Assembly (NCBI GenBank): GCA_964545045.1
Contig: CAZJEN010000003.1
Span: forward strand, 95,602-159,601
Direction of reading: 5' to 3'
Origin: SIG307 sp964545045
GTDB lineage: Bacteria; Bacillota; Clostridia; Lachnospirales; Lachnospiraceae
DNA: 64,000 nucleotides
Numbering within the stretch: the first letter of the stretch is position 1; every line of letters starts with the position of its first letter. Below the pieces are notes generated by a model. That model made no database searches and was not told where the DNA came from. It worked only from the letters and a program-made list of their open reading frames with translations. Both the position numbers and the translations under genes were made by a program. Shown piece after piece: positions 26,998-35,827 of the stretch.

Positions 26998-28905
26998 TTA
27001 CTCTTTATTCTCCATCTTTTTATGATGCACTTGCTTTATTCCATACATATCATCATCGGCAACTTGTAAATATTCCGTAATCGCCATGGTATCTTCCGGC
27101 TTCATCCATGCACATCCGATACTGATGCTGAGCGGGAAACTCAGTTCTCGCTTTTTCACTTCTCGCATCAAACGGCTTTCCAGTGAACTCCGCAACTTCT
27201 GTAAATCCGTTTCGGAACCTTGTAAGCGACCGCCCACAAAGAACTCATCTCCGCCGTATCTGGAAACTATCCAATCCTCCGGCAGTCCTGATTTTAAAAC
27301 ACTGGATACCGTTCGAAGTGCCAAGTCTCCGTTAGAGTGGCCGTACACATCATTAATCATTTTCATCTTATCGATATCCACCAACATAATGACACCGCTA
27401 CCACCGCGATTTCTCCATTCCTCCAGCATCGGGAAGGCAATCTGCTCACAGCCCGCACGATTATAAACACCGGTCAGAACATCCGTTACCGATGTCTGTG
27501 TCAGCTTTCTTGTAAGGTCAGAAATCGTAAGATTTCGACGTACCTGCTCCAGATACTGACTGGTATGTCTTGTCCAAATATAAAACTGATTCGGACAAGC
27601 AATCCGCATATCTCCGGTTAACACCGCAAATCCATAAGTACGCAAATCTCCGAGAATCGGAAGTACCGTATATAACCTCGGCTCTTTATTCTGACGGGCA
27701 AGCCAGTGTAATGCTTCGTTTCTCTTCTTTACGGTACGCGGCAACGGTTTCCCGTCCAAAATTGAACCGATGATTTCCATCTTATCGTTGTACCCGGTCA
27801 CATACAAGTTCAAATCATCTTCCTCAATTTGGAAGAATTCCGGGTCAAGGCAAAGCATAAAATCATCACCTTCCATCTGATGCTCCTTAGAAAACAAATC
27901 AGACAGACTCTCCGACAAATCCTCTGCATTATCAATTTTTCGAATCCAAAGATAAATATGTCTGAAATGGGTGTCCGCCAGCAGACCATCAATTTCGTTT
28001 TTCCTGTTGTTTCTACCTGTTACATTCTTATTATTGGAATTGTCTTCCCTATAACAGCCGCAACTCGTCGCCGGAACAAATTTAGCCGAAAGTGTTACGG
28101 ACTCCGGCTCCTCCCCCTTCATTTTACGTCTAAGCATGGAAAAGGCCACATCGCCCATTTCTACCCAATCATGCCCTACGGACGCAATGGACGGATAGAA
28201 CTCCTGACCTTCTCTCAAGCAGTCAAAGCCGGTCACAATAACATCCTTCGGAACATTGTAACCCATGGCTTCCAACTGTTCACAGGCCCCCATTGCCATC
28301 ATATCATTGGCACATAAGAACGCATCCGGTAAGGTTCCGTGTTCAGCCACCCAATCCTTCACGCACACTCCTCCGGATTCTCTCTCCCAATTACCGTACT
28401 TAATATTTGCATCCGGTATATCAAATCCTTTTTCTTTAGCCGCATCACGAAGCGCCTGCAAACGATTCACGTTTTCCGTTTGTCCCTGCGGTCCGCCGAT
28501 ATATACCAGCTCCCTGGCTCCGTGTTCCTCAATGACATGCTTTACCAAATCATACATTCCGGCATAATTGTCGGACAGTAAAGCGGTAGCATTTTCCATC
28601 TCATACTCGACGCTAATCGCCGGCAACTTTAACTCACGAAGTTTTTCCGTAAAATACTCTACTTCTTTCGTCAGATTAAACGAATTGGCAAGCAAAATAA
28701 CGCCGTCGAAATCCTCCAAATCCGGCAAAGTAAATATGTTAAACTCTCCTTCGTTCAACAATGCATCCAAACCACGAATAGAGAAGTTCACAAAAGCAAA
28801 CGTGTCAATATTCTCTTTTTTGGCTGCTTCCGAAATTCCGAAAACAACTCGTCTGAAATACTCATCGCCCCAACCACTGGCAAAAACCGCTATTCTTCTT
28901 TTCAT
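26998..28905 (-). CDS. LacI-type sugar sensor fused to GGDEF diguanylate cyclase
   Basis: 635 residues from ATG 28905 (GGAGGG seven bases upstream). Residues 1-275 form a LacI/periplasmic-binding-like domain starting directly with RRIAVFASGWGDEYF, with no HTH. A middle domain of about 180 residues is not recognised. The C-terminal GGDEF domain has an intact RYGGDEF (GGDEF at 551-555) and DVLTGVYNRAG near its start, so it should make c-di-GMP. No RxxD inhibitory site precedes it. It would sense a sugar in the cytoplasm and convert this into c-di-GMP. It leads the xylan/mannan gene run. Confidence 0.88.
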   Translation of the reverse strand: MKRRIAVFASGWGDEYFRRVVFGISEAAKKENIDTFAFVNFSIRGLDALLNEGEFNIFTLPDLEDFDGVILLANSFNLTKEVEYFTEKLRELKLPAISVEYEMENATALLSDNYAGMYDLVKHVIEEHGARELVYIGGPQGQTENVNRLQALRDAAKEKGFDIPDANIKYGNWERESGGVCVKDWVAEHGTLPDAFLCANDMMAMGACEQLEAMGYNVPKDVIVTGFDCLREGQEFYPSIASVGHDWVEMGDVAFSMLRRKMKGEEPESVTLSAKFVPATSCGCYREDNSNNKNVTGRNNRKNEIDGLLADTHFRHIYLWIRKIDNAEDLSESLSDLFSKEHQMEGDDFMLCLDPEFFQIEEDDLNLYVTGYNDKMEIIGSILDGKPLPRTVKKRNEALHWLARQNKEPRLYTVLPILGDLRTYGFAVLTGDMRIACPNQFYIWTRHTSQYLEQVRRNLTISDLTRKLTQTSVTDVLTGVYNRAGCEQIAFPMLEEWRNRGGSGVIMLVDIDKMKMINDVYGHSNGDLALRTVSSVLKSGLPEDWIVSRYGGDEFFVGGRLQGSETDLQKLRSSLESRLMREVKKRELSFPLSISIGCAWMKPEDTMAITEYLQVADDDMYGIKQVHHKKMENKE

Positions 28906-29072
28906 AGCTTCGCCCTCCAGCAAAAACGGTGTAAACACGCACAATATTATACCTATAATTATACCGCAAAACTTGTCAAAATACAACAAAAATTTTCAAA
29001 AATAACACAACAATTTAAAAGAAGAAATATCTATTCTCATAAAATATTCCATTTCCTTTGAAAAAATGAAAG

Positions 29073-29642
29073 TCACTTCTTTTTTCTCTGTACGGAATAT
29101 CCGAACTTGCCCAACTTTTCCCCTAACAGAAAGTATTCTCCGTGAGAATAACTCACCAGTCCCGTGCTGTTTAGTTCAAACTTTCCGGACTCATTGAGGT
29201 ATTTATCTTCCACAGTCACATTCACAACCTCTCCCACAAACATGGTGTGACTGCCCAAAGCCAGTTCTTGTACCACCTTGCATTCGATATTCACGGGACT
29301 TTCCGCAATTCCGGGCGCACTTATCTTTTGAGAAGCCAGCGGCGTCAACTTCATTTCTTTGTATTTATCCACATCTCTGCCGGATTTTACACCACAATAG
29401 TCCGTTGCAAATACCAAATCCTTCGTTACCAGGTTTACCACAAACTCTCCGGTTTCTTTGATAATATCATAAGAATACCGCTCCGGACGCACCGATATAG
29501 ACAACATGGCAGGGTCGGAGCACACTGTGCCCGCCCATGCCACGGTAATAATGTTCGGTCTTTCATTTTCGCGTCCGCAGCTTACCATAACCGCCGGTAC
29601 CGGATAAAGCATATTTCCCGGCCTCCAATGCTGCTTTGCCAT
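29073..29642 (-). CDS. Flavin reductase-like domain protein
   Basis: 189 residues, AAAAGGAG before the ATG. The flavin reductase-like FMN-binding split barrel is clear: a PVPAVMVSCG start, NIITVAWAGTVCSDPAMLSISV, and GEFVVNLVTKDL. Proteins of this family bind FMN and reduce flavins or other small substrates, or act as flavoredoxins. It follows the UDP-sugar pyrophosphorylase gene by 41 bases and could share its transcript, though no functional link is evident. Confidence 0.85.
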   Translation of the reverse strand: MAKQHWRPGNMLYPVPAVMVSCGRENERPNIITVAWAGTVCSDPAMLSISVRPERYSYDIIKETGEFVVNLVTKDLVFATDYCGVKSGRDVDKYKEMKLTPLASQKISAPGIAESPVNIECKVVQELALGSHTMFVGEVVNVTVEDKYLNESGKFELNSTGLVSYSHGEYFLLGEKLGKFGYSVQRKKK

Positions 29643-29683
29643 AGTTAACTCCTTTTGGCGGAATCCCGCCGATTCAAACTTTT

Positions 29684-30910
29684 TTATAATTCTACGCCGT
29701 TTAACTTTAACAGTTCTCTTGCACTTTCCACAGAATCCACACCGGTTGCATTCTTAATCGGTGCAAATTCCTTTTCACGCACTACTTCAAATACGAGACA
29801 GCTGTCCAGCATATGAATCATATCCAACACCAGACTCTCGTACTTATAGCCGTTTACAGCCTCCGGCTTTACGGTCTCTCCAGCTTCATTCATGTACGGA
29901 ATCTTCTTCTCCACGATGTGAAGCGGCATTTCCTTGCTGACAATTTCCTCTAAGTCGTTCACGCGGAACAAATAGTTCAGAATTACACCATAGTTGTACG
30001 CCGGCTCTCCGGATGCATCCTTTGCCTCCATCAACTCCGTGGTCAGCTCATAATACTCTACGATGGACGGTCTGCCGTCCTCTAAACACATAACGCCTAC
30101 CTTCTCGTCCGGAGCTGCTTTCTTGATTACCTTTGCACCTACGGCACAGTTATTGATTGCGGTTGCACCCACAAAGCACGGATCCGCAATACGCTGTAAT
30201 ACATTATCCACAGCAAAAATGTTCAACCATTCAATGCCGGCCTTATGTACAATATCAAGGACACCGGCGCGCTTCATGGAAGAGAACCAGCCCCCGTTTC
30301 CGTTCGGAGATGCGGACATCAGGCCCTTTTCCTCCATATACACCTTTCCGTTGTAATCGGACGCCGGTGCCATATCCTGCATAAAGAAAGTTACGTAGTT
30401 TTCATCATAGCCGAAAAACTTCTTTTCCTTTAAGAAGGAAACTGTCTTCTCGTGGTTCTTCTCGCTGGTCATAACAAACAAATGAATATAATTGCCGGTC
30501 TGCTCCACAACATCTAACATATTGCGAATCAAACGCTCGAAAATGTACACTTCCTTCGTCAGACCGATGTTATACATGCCCTTTGGATTGTCGGATCCGA
30601 GACGTGTACCCATGCCGCCAGCCAAAAGCACCGCCCCCACCTTACCGGCACGAATCATCTTAATACCCTTTTCGGTATACTCTGCCTTCTTCTCTTCGAT
30701 TTCCGCAAGCTTCATCGCCGGAATCGGGGTAATCACACCTCTTACCTGCTCCTTATCTGCCTGTGCCGCCTTCGCCAACACGGAAAAATCGGTCTGCTCA
30801 ATCTGTGCCAAAAGCATTGCCTTTCCTTCCTCGGACAACTCCTCGTAATACTGCAATACATGCTCCTGGCCGTACTCGCTTACCTTCTTTAATGCCTCTT
30901 CATACTTCAT
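29684..30910 (-). CDS. UDP-sugar pyrophosphorylase (UDPGP family)
   Basis: 408 residues with GGAGG before the ATG. The nucleotide-binding motif is LLAGGMGTRLGSDNPKGMYNIG near residue 95, the form used by eukaryotic-type UTP-dependent pyrophosphorylases and UDP-GlcNAc pyrophosphorylases. NGNGGWFSS and a Lys-containing GAKVIKK segment fit too. It makes UDP-glucose, UDP-GlcNAc or a related UDP-sugar from UTP. It follows the LicD gene by 25 bases, so it probably supplies a donor for the surface glycan made by the LicD/GT2 pair. The exact sugar is not determined. Confidence 0.85.
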   Translation of the reverse strand: MKYEEALKKVSEYGQEHVLQYYEELSEEGKAMLLAQIEQTDFSVLAKAAQADKEQVRGVITPIPAMKLAEIEEKKAEYTEKGIKMIRAGKVGAVLLAGGMGTRLGSDNPKGMYNIGLTKEVYIFERLIRNMLDVVEQTGNYIHLFVMTSEKNHEKTVSFLKEKKFFGYDENYVTFFMQDMAPASDYNGKVYMEEKGLMSASPNGNGGWFSSMKRAGVLDIVHKAGIEWLNIFAVDNVLQRIADPCFVGATAINNCAVGAKVIKKAAPDEKVGVMCLEDGRPSIVEYYELTTELMEAKDASGEPAYNYGVILNYLFRVNDLEEIVSKEMPLHIVEKKIPYMNEAGETVKPEAVNGYKYESLVLDMIHMLDSCLVFEVVREKEFAPIKNATGVDSVESARELLKLNGVEL

Positions 30911-30935
30911 TTCTCAATCCTCCGACTTTCTCTCA

Positions 30936-31841
30936 TTATTTTATATCATGATACGACTGTTCCAGTTCAATTGCCGTTGCCGGATGTCCCCCCCGGGCAT
31001 CCTCCGCAGGCGGTATCATATAATCCGAACCATATAACGCCGTAAGATATGCTGCATTGTCCACCGGACCGAAAAAGCGATAGCCCTCAAACTCATACTC
31101 ACTGCTTCTTCCTTCCGGTTGTGCTTCGATTTTCTCTCCTCTTCTGAAATCAATGGCAAAATACTTTCTCTGCCTGATTTCCCCGTCAAATACCCTGCGT
31201 GGAATGGATTCTCTCCTTCCCCAATGTCCCAAATAATTGGAATAGCGGGCATCTCCCCACTGCGGCAGTTTCTCTCTTCTTATTCCGTATGAGGCTACCG
31301 CCGCATCCAACTCCCGTACCAATTTTCCCGTATCTGTATGCTTTGCGATAAGCTTCATTGTCAGGCGCTTGATGGGATTTTTCACCGCACCCTTTTCTGC
31401 AATATGTGCATACAAAAGCTTCTTTTTGAACTTTATGCGCAACTCCTTAGCAATCTTCACCGGTAATATATTGGCATCCGCATCCAACGGAAAGATATCA
31501 ATATACACACCGCCCACATAACCGGTTCCGCTTCTGCGGGCTTCGATGTAAGTCGTCCGCTCATCCTCCAAGCGTATAAACGCATAAGGAACTCCCGGCT
31601 CCCTCGAAAAATGTCGCAAACGGTAGCCTTCCGGAAAACAACTCACCGGCAACGTCAACAGCCGTTCATACTCCTTTCGCGGCAAACCGAAATCCGCATC
31701 ATCGTCCCAGGGAATAAACCCCTTGTGCCGTATAGCACCGAGCATCGTTCCTCCCAGCATATAATAATGCAAACCGTTTTCCCGACAAACCTTGTCAAAG
31801 GCTTTCATAATTTCAAAAATCTTTTCCTGTAATTCCGTCAT
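30936..31841 (-). CDS. LicD-family phosphotransferase
   Basis: 301 residues from ATG 31841, after GGAAACTTCC; an in-frame ATG eight codons upstream has no site. The LicD signature is complete: YYMLGGTMLGAIRHKGFIPW followed by DDDADFGLPR near residue 30. LicD proteins are nucleotidyltransferase-fold enzymes that move phosphocholine or other phospho-groups, or phospho-sugars, onto teichoic acids and other surface glycans. It follows the GT2-LicD fusion by 48 bases. Confidence 0.88.
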   Translation of the reverse strand: MTELQEKIFEIMKAFDKVCRENGLHYYMLGGTMLGAIRHKGFIPWDDDADFGLPRKEYERLLTLPVSCFPEGYRLRHFSREPGVPYAFIRLEDERTTYIEARRSGTGYVGGVYIDIFPLDADANILPVKIAKELRIKFKKKLLYAHIAEKGAVKNPIKRLTMKLIAKHTDTGKLVRELDAAVASYGIRREKLPQWGDARYSNYLGHWGRRESIPRRVFDGEIRQRKYFAIDFRRGEKIEAQPEGRSSEYEFEGYRFFGPVDNAAYLTALYGSDYMIPPAEDARGGHPATAIELEQSYHDIK

Positions 31842-31889
31842 GGAAGTTTCCTTTCTCTCAAACATACCACCGGTAATACCGTAAATTTC

Positions 31890-33785
31890 TTATTCCTCCG
31901 GCGTAATACGCTTAATACGTGGCTTGTAATGTACCTTCCGGTCTTGTTCGGGCGGAAGCTTATGATAATCCCCAAACATATGGGTCAAATACTCATCGCA
32001 ACGCTTCGGTCCCCTAAGCAACATTCCTTCAAACTCCCACAAACTGTATTCGTCATAGGATTCTCCGAAATACTCTCTCGGCACAATCTCCCGGGTCTTA
32101 TATGCTCCGGTTAACGTACCCGCACATTCCGCCTGCTCCGCATCCTGCGCCATAAACAAACGGTCCATCTGCCGGTATACCTTTCTTACATCAATGAAAC
32201 GGTAAAGCTGCAACGCTCTTACCACGCGCAACACAATCTGTTCCCACTTAGAACGACTGGTGCGGATACCGGTATTTACATTGGCCGTTCCGCAAAGGAA
32301 CCTAAGTCCCATAGCCTTTGCGTAGTATACCTTTCTGGCAACCTCCTCGTCCGGTGTCCCGTCAAGCGGAATAATATCGATTAAATAGCCCTTTCTTGTT
32401 GTGGTATCCTCTAACAATTGCTCTTCAATCTCTATTTTCGTGGCACACATTTTTGCAAAGTAGCTCTTAAAGTCTTTGTCCGTCTGCCAGCTTTCGATTT
32501 TGTAATCCTCACCCAAAATCTCCTGTGCTTCTCCCGACTGAACCAGCTCTATCAACCGGTCGTAATCCTTTCTCGGCATAGCTACATCTACATCATCATC
32601 CCACGGAATAAATCCCTTGTGACGTACCGCTCCTAAAAGCGTGCCGCCGATGGCATAATACCGAAGACCGTGTACATTACACAATTTCACAAACGCCTTC
32701 AGTGCTCCCAGCTCAATCTCATGAAGTTCCTCTAAGATATCTTCATAGGTTCCCTCTTTCAATTGTTCGTTTTTTTTCGTTTGAACAGAATATTCTGTCT
32801 TTCCTGCTTTTCCCGAATTATTTTTCTTTTCCCAATACGTCGGTTGCAAGGTACAGCCCAAAACAACCTTTTCCGGTAAACTCTTATAATGCTTTCCGAG
32901 GAAAAATCCCGCATACCGAGCCACAGAATCCATCAAAAAAAGGAACAAATCTCCGTATTTCCTCTGGGACACGCAATACTCTACCGCCTCTTTTACATAA
33001 CGGATTCCTTCCTTTTCGGAGCTTACCTTACGAAACACCTCAGGATAGTCTCTCTGAGACACCGCCATATCGAAGCTCCGCTTAAACTGTGCCGTCAATC
33101 CGTAGTTGTGGGTATGATATACCCTTGCTTTCGCACAATAACATATCGTATCCCCTGCCTCAATTAATGCTGCCCCAAATATCATATCCTCATTAAAAAT
33201 CGTATCGGTTACAAAGCCGCCTAATTCATCATAACGACTTCTGCGATACATGGCACAGGCATTGGAAATCATGTAAGTCTTAATGCCGAGACGCTCCTTA
33301 TCGTTTTTCGTCTTCCGATAGGACTCTGCCGGATAATTGTGCAAACGTAGAAAGCGCTCCGTAAAGGAGGCGTTCTCGGATGCCATCTGTCTGGCATAAG
33401 CAGCCCCCACCTCTTCATCCTTAAAACAACCTATCAGCTTCTCGATTAATAACGCATCCGCCGGGACAACATCCTGAGTCATGCACAGAAAAAAGTCCGC
33501 ATCGGAGTATTTACTTACCGCCAGATTTCGCGTACCGCCATGATCATAGTCCTTTTTATTTACACGGACAATCTTGATTTCTACGGAAGGTGATACTCTG
33601 TTATCATTTTTCGCTGCAACCTTTGCTACACGCTCCCGCAAATCCGCTACCGTATGTCCTTCCGCTTCCGTATTCATTAATATAATCTTTGCCGGACGCA
33701 CCGTCTGCTGTAACAGCATAGCCAGCAAACGCTCCAGCTTTTTATCGGCCTTATAAACCGGAATAATCACATCAGGTCGTTCCAT
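31890..33785 (-). CDS. GT2 glycosyltransferase-LicD fusion
   Basis: 631 residues from ATG 33785, with AGGAGG seven bases upstream. Residues 1-270 are a GT-A family 2 glycosyltransferase (DVIIPVYKADKKLERLL, CMTQDVVPADA, EDMIFGAALIEAG). Residues 350-631 are a LicD domain with GGTLLGAVRHKGFIPWDDDVD ending near residue 400. The fusion suggests that one protein adds a sugar and then decorates it with a phospho-group. It is the first gene of a run with a second LicD and a UDP-sugar pyrophosphorylase. The gap 33786-33960 upstream holds the divergent coat-like gene promoter. Confidence 0.88.
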   Translation of the reverse strand: MERPDVIIPVYKADKKLERLLAMLLQQTVRPAKIILMNTEAEGHTVADLRERVAKVAAKNDNRVSPSVEIKIVRVNKKDYDHGGTRNLAVSKYSDADFFLCMTQDVVPADALLIEKLIGCFKDEEVGAAYARQMASENASFTERFLRLHNYPAESYRKTKNDKERLGIKTYMISNACAMYRRSRYDELGGFVTDTIFNEDMIFGAALIEAGDTICYCAKARVYHTHNYGLTAQFKRSFDMAVSQRDYPEVFRKVSSEKEGIRYVKEAVEYCVSQRKYGDLFLFLMDSVARYAGFFLGKHYKSLPEKVVLGCTLQPTYWEKKNNSGKAGKTEYSVQTKKNEQLKEGTYEDILEELHEIELGALKAFVKLCNVHGLRYYAIGGTLLGAVRHKGFIPWDDDVDVAMPRKDYDRLIELVQSGEAQEILGEDYKIESWQTDKDFKSYFAKMCATKIEIEEQLLEDTTTRKGYLIDIIPLDGTPDEEVARKVYYAKAMGLRFLCGTANVNTGIRTSRSKWEQIVLRVVRALQLYRFIDVRKVYRQMDRLFMAQDAEQAECAGTLTGAYKTREIVPREYFGESYDEYSLWEFEGMLLRGPKRCDEYLTHMFGDYHKLPPEQDRKVHYKPRIKRITPEE

Positions 33786-33920
33786 AAGACACACCTCCTA
33801 CTTACTCAATTCTATCATACCGCACTCCGTATGGAATTACAAGCAAAAAGCCCATGTCTACAGAAAATTTTAAGAATAAAAATTTCTCTTCACTTACAGA
33901 AACACAACCAAGCAGGGGTG

Positions 33921-33929
33921 CATACGATA
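33921..33929 (+). promoter_or_regulatory. Possible sporulation-type -10 element
   Basis: CATACGATA matches the mother-cell sigma-E/sigma-K -10 form (CATAnnnTA), 31 bases before the start codon of the Cys/Gly-rich gene. An AC-containing -35 region about 16 bases upstream is possible for sigma-K. Confidence 0.4.
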
Positions 33930-33960
33930 TGATGTAATCAAAATTTTGGAGGAAATCTTC

Positions 33961-34233
33961 ATGGGAAATTTATCTAATTGTGGTTGTGGAATCGGTGGCG
34001 GCAACAACGGTGGTTGCAGCTGGATCATCATCCTCATTCTTCTTTTCTGCTGCGGCGGTTGCGGTAACAACGGCGTAGGCGGCGGCAACAGCGGTTGCGG
34101 CTGTGACTGCGACTGTGACTGTGGTTGCGGCAACAACGGCGTAGGTGGTGGCAATAGTGGTAACAGCTGCTGGATCATCATCCTCATCCTTCTCTTCTGC
34201 TGCGGCGGTTGCGGTAACAACGGTTGCTGCTAA
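33961..34233 (+). CDS. Cys/Gly-rich repeat protein, coat-like
   Basis: 90 residues from ATG 33961, with TGGAGG eight bases upstream; an ATG five codons earlier is inside that site. The protein has two copies of a block containing WIIILILLFCCGGCGNNG, separated by a CGCDCDCDCGCG segment, and ends in CC. About a quarter of the residues are Cys. It resembles small sporulation or coat proteins that alternate Gly-rich and hydrophobic runs (YjcZ-like), but I cannot assign a family. It is the only plus-strand gene in about 20 kb, and a sporulation-type -10 element precedes it. Confidence 0.75.
   Translation: MGNLSNCGCGIGGGNNGGCSWIIILILLFCCGGCGNNGVGGGNSGCGCDCDCDCGCGNNGVGGGNSGNSCWIIILILLFCCGGCGNNGCC
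34021..34225. repeat. Internal repeat of the Cys/Gly-rich gene
   Basis: A segment of about 54 bases starting TGGATCATCATCCTCAT occurs at 34021 and again at 34171, offset 150, with a few synonymous differences. It encodes the repeated WIIILILLFCCGGCGNNG block. Confidence 0.85.
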
Positions 34234-34245
34234 GAAGCGGTAACG

Positions 34246-34277
34246 AAAGAGGGTATCCCGTAGGATACCCTCTTTTC
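34246..34277. terminator. Bidirectional terminator
   Basis: AGAGGGTATCC pairs with GGATACCCTCT around CGTA and is followed by TTTT on the plus strand. It ends the Cys/Gly-rich gene and, from the other side, the amino-acid ABC operon. Confidence 0.85.
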
Positions 34278-34295
34278 ATTATAATCTGTTCGATT

Positions 34296-35057
34296 TTACT
34301 GTTCGGAATACTTTGCGGAAAGCTCGTTGATCGTACCGTCTGCAATCATCTTGTTAAGTACTTCGTTAATCTGCTCTAACAGTTCGGTATTCTCCTTGTT
34401 TACAGCGATACCGTACTCTTCGGAACTGAATGCTTCTGCATCCTCCACAATCTTTAAGCCTTCGTTATCACCAACATACTTCTGTGCGGTTGCGGAATCA
34501 ATTACAACAACGTCACACTTGCCGTTTACAAGTTCCATGATTGCTTCGGAACCCTTCTTAAACGCCTCGTAAGCATAGCCCATATCCTTTACACAGGACT
34601 CACCGGTATATCCCTGGATAACAACAATCTTCTTATCAGCCATGTCAGTAGCCTTCGCAATGGTGGAATCTTCCTTTACAATCATAACCTGCTTTGCGGT
34701 ATAGTACGGAACAGAGAAATTAACTTCTTCCGCTCTCTCCGGATCAATGGTCATACCGGCGATAACCGCATCTACCTGCCCGTTCTGAAGAGCAAGAAGC
34801 AGGGAGTCAAACTCCATGTTCTCAATCTGAGCAGTCTTGCCGAGCTCATCGCCGATCCGCTTTACGATTGCCATATCAATACCGTCATACTCACCGATAA
34901 CTCCGTTTGCAGCTACAAACTCAAACGGCGGGAACTCTGCATTGGTACCGAACTTAAGGGTATCTGCTGCCTCTTCCTTAGCGCCGCAAGCAGCAAACAT
35001 TGCTACTGTCGTTACACAAGCCACTGCCAGTGCAAGCTTCTTCATCATTTTCTTCAT
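34296..35057 (-). CDS. Polar amino-acid ABC transporter, binding lipoprotein
   Basis: 253 residues with AAGGAG before the ATG. The lipobox has Cys 24 (MFAAC). The mature protein is a family 3 solute-binding protein: LKFGTNAEFPPFEF at the start, GYDGIDMAI-like VIGEYDGIDMAIVKRI, and the NFSVPYYTAKQVMIV hinge region. It captures a polar amino acid outside the membrane for the permease and ATPase encoded just upstream. The amino acid is not identifiable by eye. Confidence 0.92.
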   Translation of the reverse strand: MKKMMKKLALAVACVTTVAMFAACGAKEEAADTLKFGTNAEFPPFEFVAANGVIGEYDGIDMAIVKRIGDELGKTAQIENMEFDSLLLALQNGQVDAVIAGMTIDPERAEEVNFSVPYYTAKQVMIVKEDSTIAKATDMADKKIVVIQGYTGESCVKDMGYAYEAFKKGSEAIMELVNGKCDVVVIDSATAQKYVGDNEGLKIVEDAEAFSSEEYGIAVNKENTELLEQINEVLNKMIADGTINELSAKYSEQ

Positions 35058-35091
35058 TTTAATTCTCCTTATTTGTAATTTACTCTCTATT

Positions 35092-35814
35092 TTAAAGCAC
35101 TTTGCTTAAAAACAGCTTGGTTCTCTCATTCTGCGGATGTTCAAAAATCTCCTCCGGTGTACCGCTTTCCAATACAACTCCGCCGTCCATGAATACTACG
35201 CGGGTAGCCACTTCTCTCGCAAAACCCATCTCGTGTGTTACCACTACCATGGTCATACCGCTCTTTGCAAGATTTTTCATAACATCCAGCACTTCACCTA
35301 CCATCTCCGGGTCAAGGGCACTGGTCGGCTCATCAAAAAGCATAATCTCCGGCTCCATAGCAAGAGACCGTGCAATAGCAATTCGCTGCTTCTGACCGCC
35401 AGACAACTGTACAGGATAAGAATTCGCCTTGTCGGACAAACCGACAATTTTAAGAAGCTCCTCCCCCTTTGCAAGCGCCTGCTCCTTCGTCATCTTCTTA
35501 AGCTTTACCGGAGCCAGAGTAATATTAGCCATCACAGTCAGATGCGGGAATAAATTAAAATGCTGGAACACCATGCCCATCTTCTGACGCACCTTATTCA
35601 CATCTACCTTCGGAGCATTAATCAATTCATCATCCACATAAATCTCGCCCTTATCCGGCTTTTCCAAAAGATTCAGGCAACGAAGAAAGGTACTCTTACC
35701 GGAACCGGACGGTCCGATCACTACAACTACTTCGCCCGGTTTGATGTGTTCATCAATTCCGTTTAAGACATTTAATTTCCCAAAACTTTTATGTAAGTTA
35801 TTTACCTTAATCAT
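35092..35814 (-). CDS. Polar amino-acid ABC transporter, ATPase
   Basis: 240 residues, the normal length. Walker A is GPSGSGKST near residue 34, the signature LSGGQKQR near 135, and Walker B IMLFDEPTSALD near 157, with H-loop VVTHEMGFA. It powers the polar amino-acid importer. It lies between the permease gene (13 bases upstream) and the binding-protein gene (34 bases downstream) in one operon. Confidence 0.95.
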   Translation of the reverse strand: MIKVNNLHKSFGKLNVLNGIDEHIKPGEVVVVIGPSGSGKSTFLRCLNLLEKPDKGEIYVDDELINAPKVDVNKVRQKMGMVFQHFNLFPHLTVMANITLAPVKLKKMTKEQALAKGEELLKIVGLSDKANSYPVQLSGGQKQRIAIARSLAMEPEIMLFDEPTSALDPEMVGEVLDVMKNLAKSGMTMVVVTHEMGFAREVATRVVFMDGGVVLESGTPEEIFEHPQNERTKLFLSKVL

Positions 35815-35827
35815 ACCCTGCTCCTTT

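Noticed and set aside
33894..34220. Minus-strand Pro/Gln-rich frame opposite the Cys/Gly-rich gene
   Set aside because: Low-complexity mirror of the Gly/Cys repeats with no start signal; the plus frame has a strong ribosome site and terminator.
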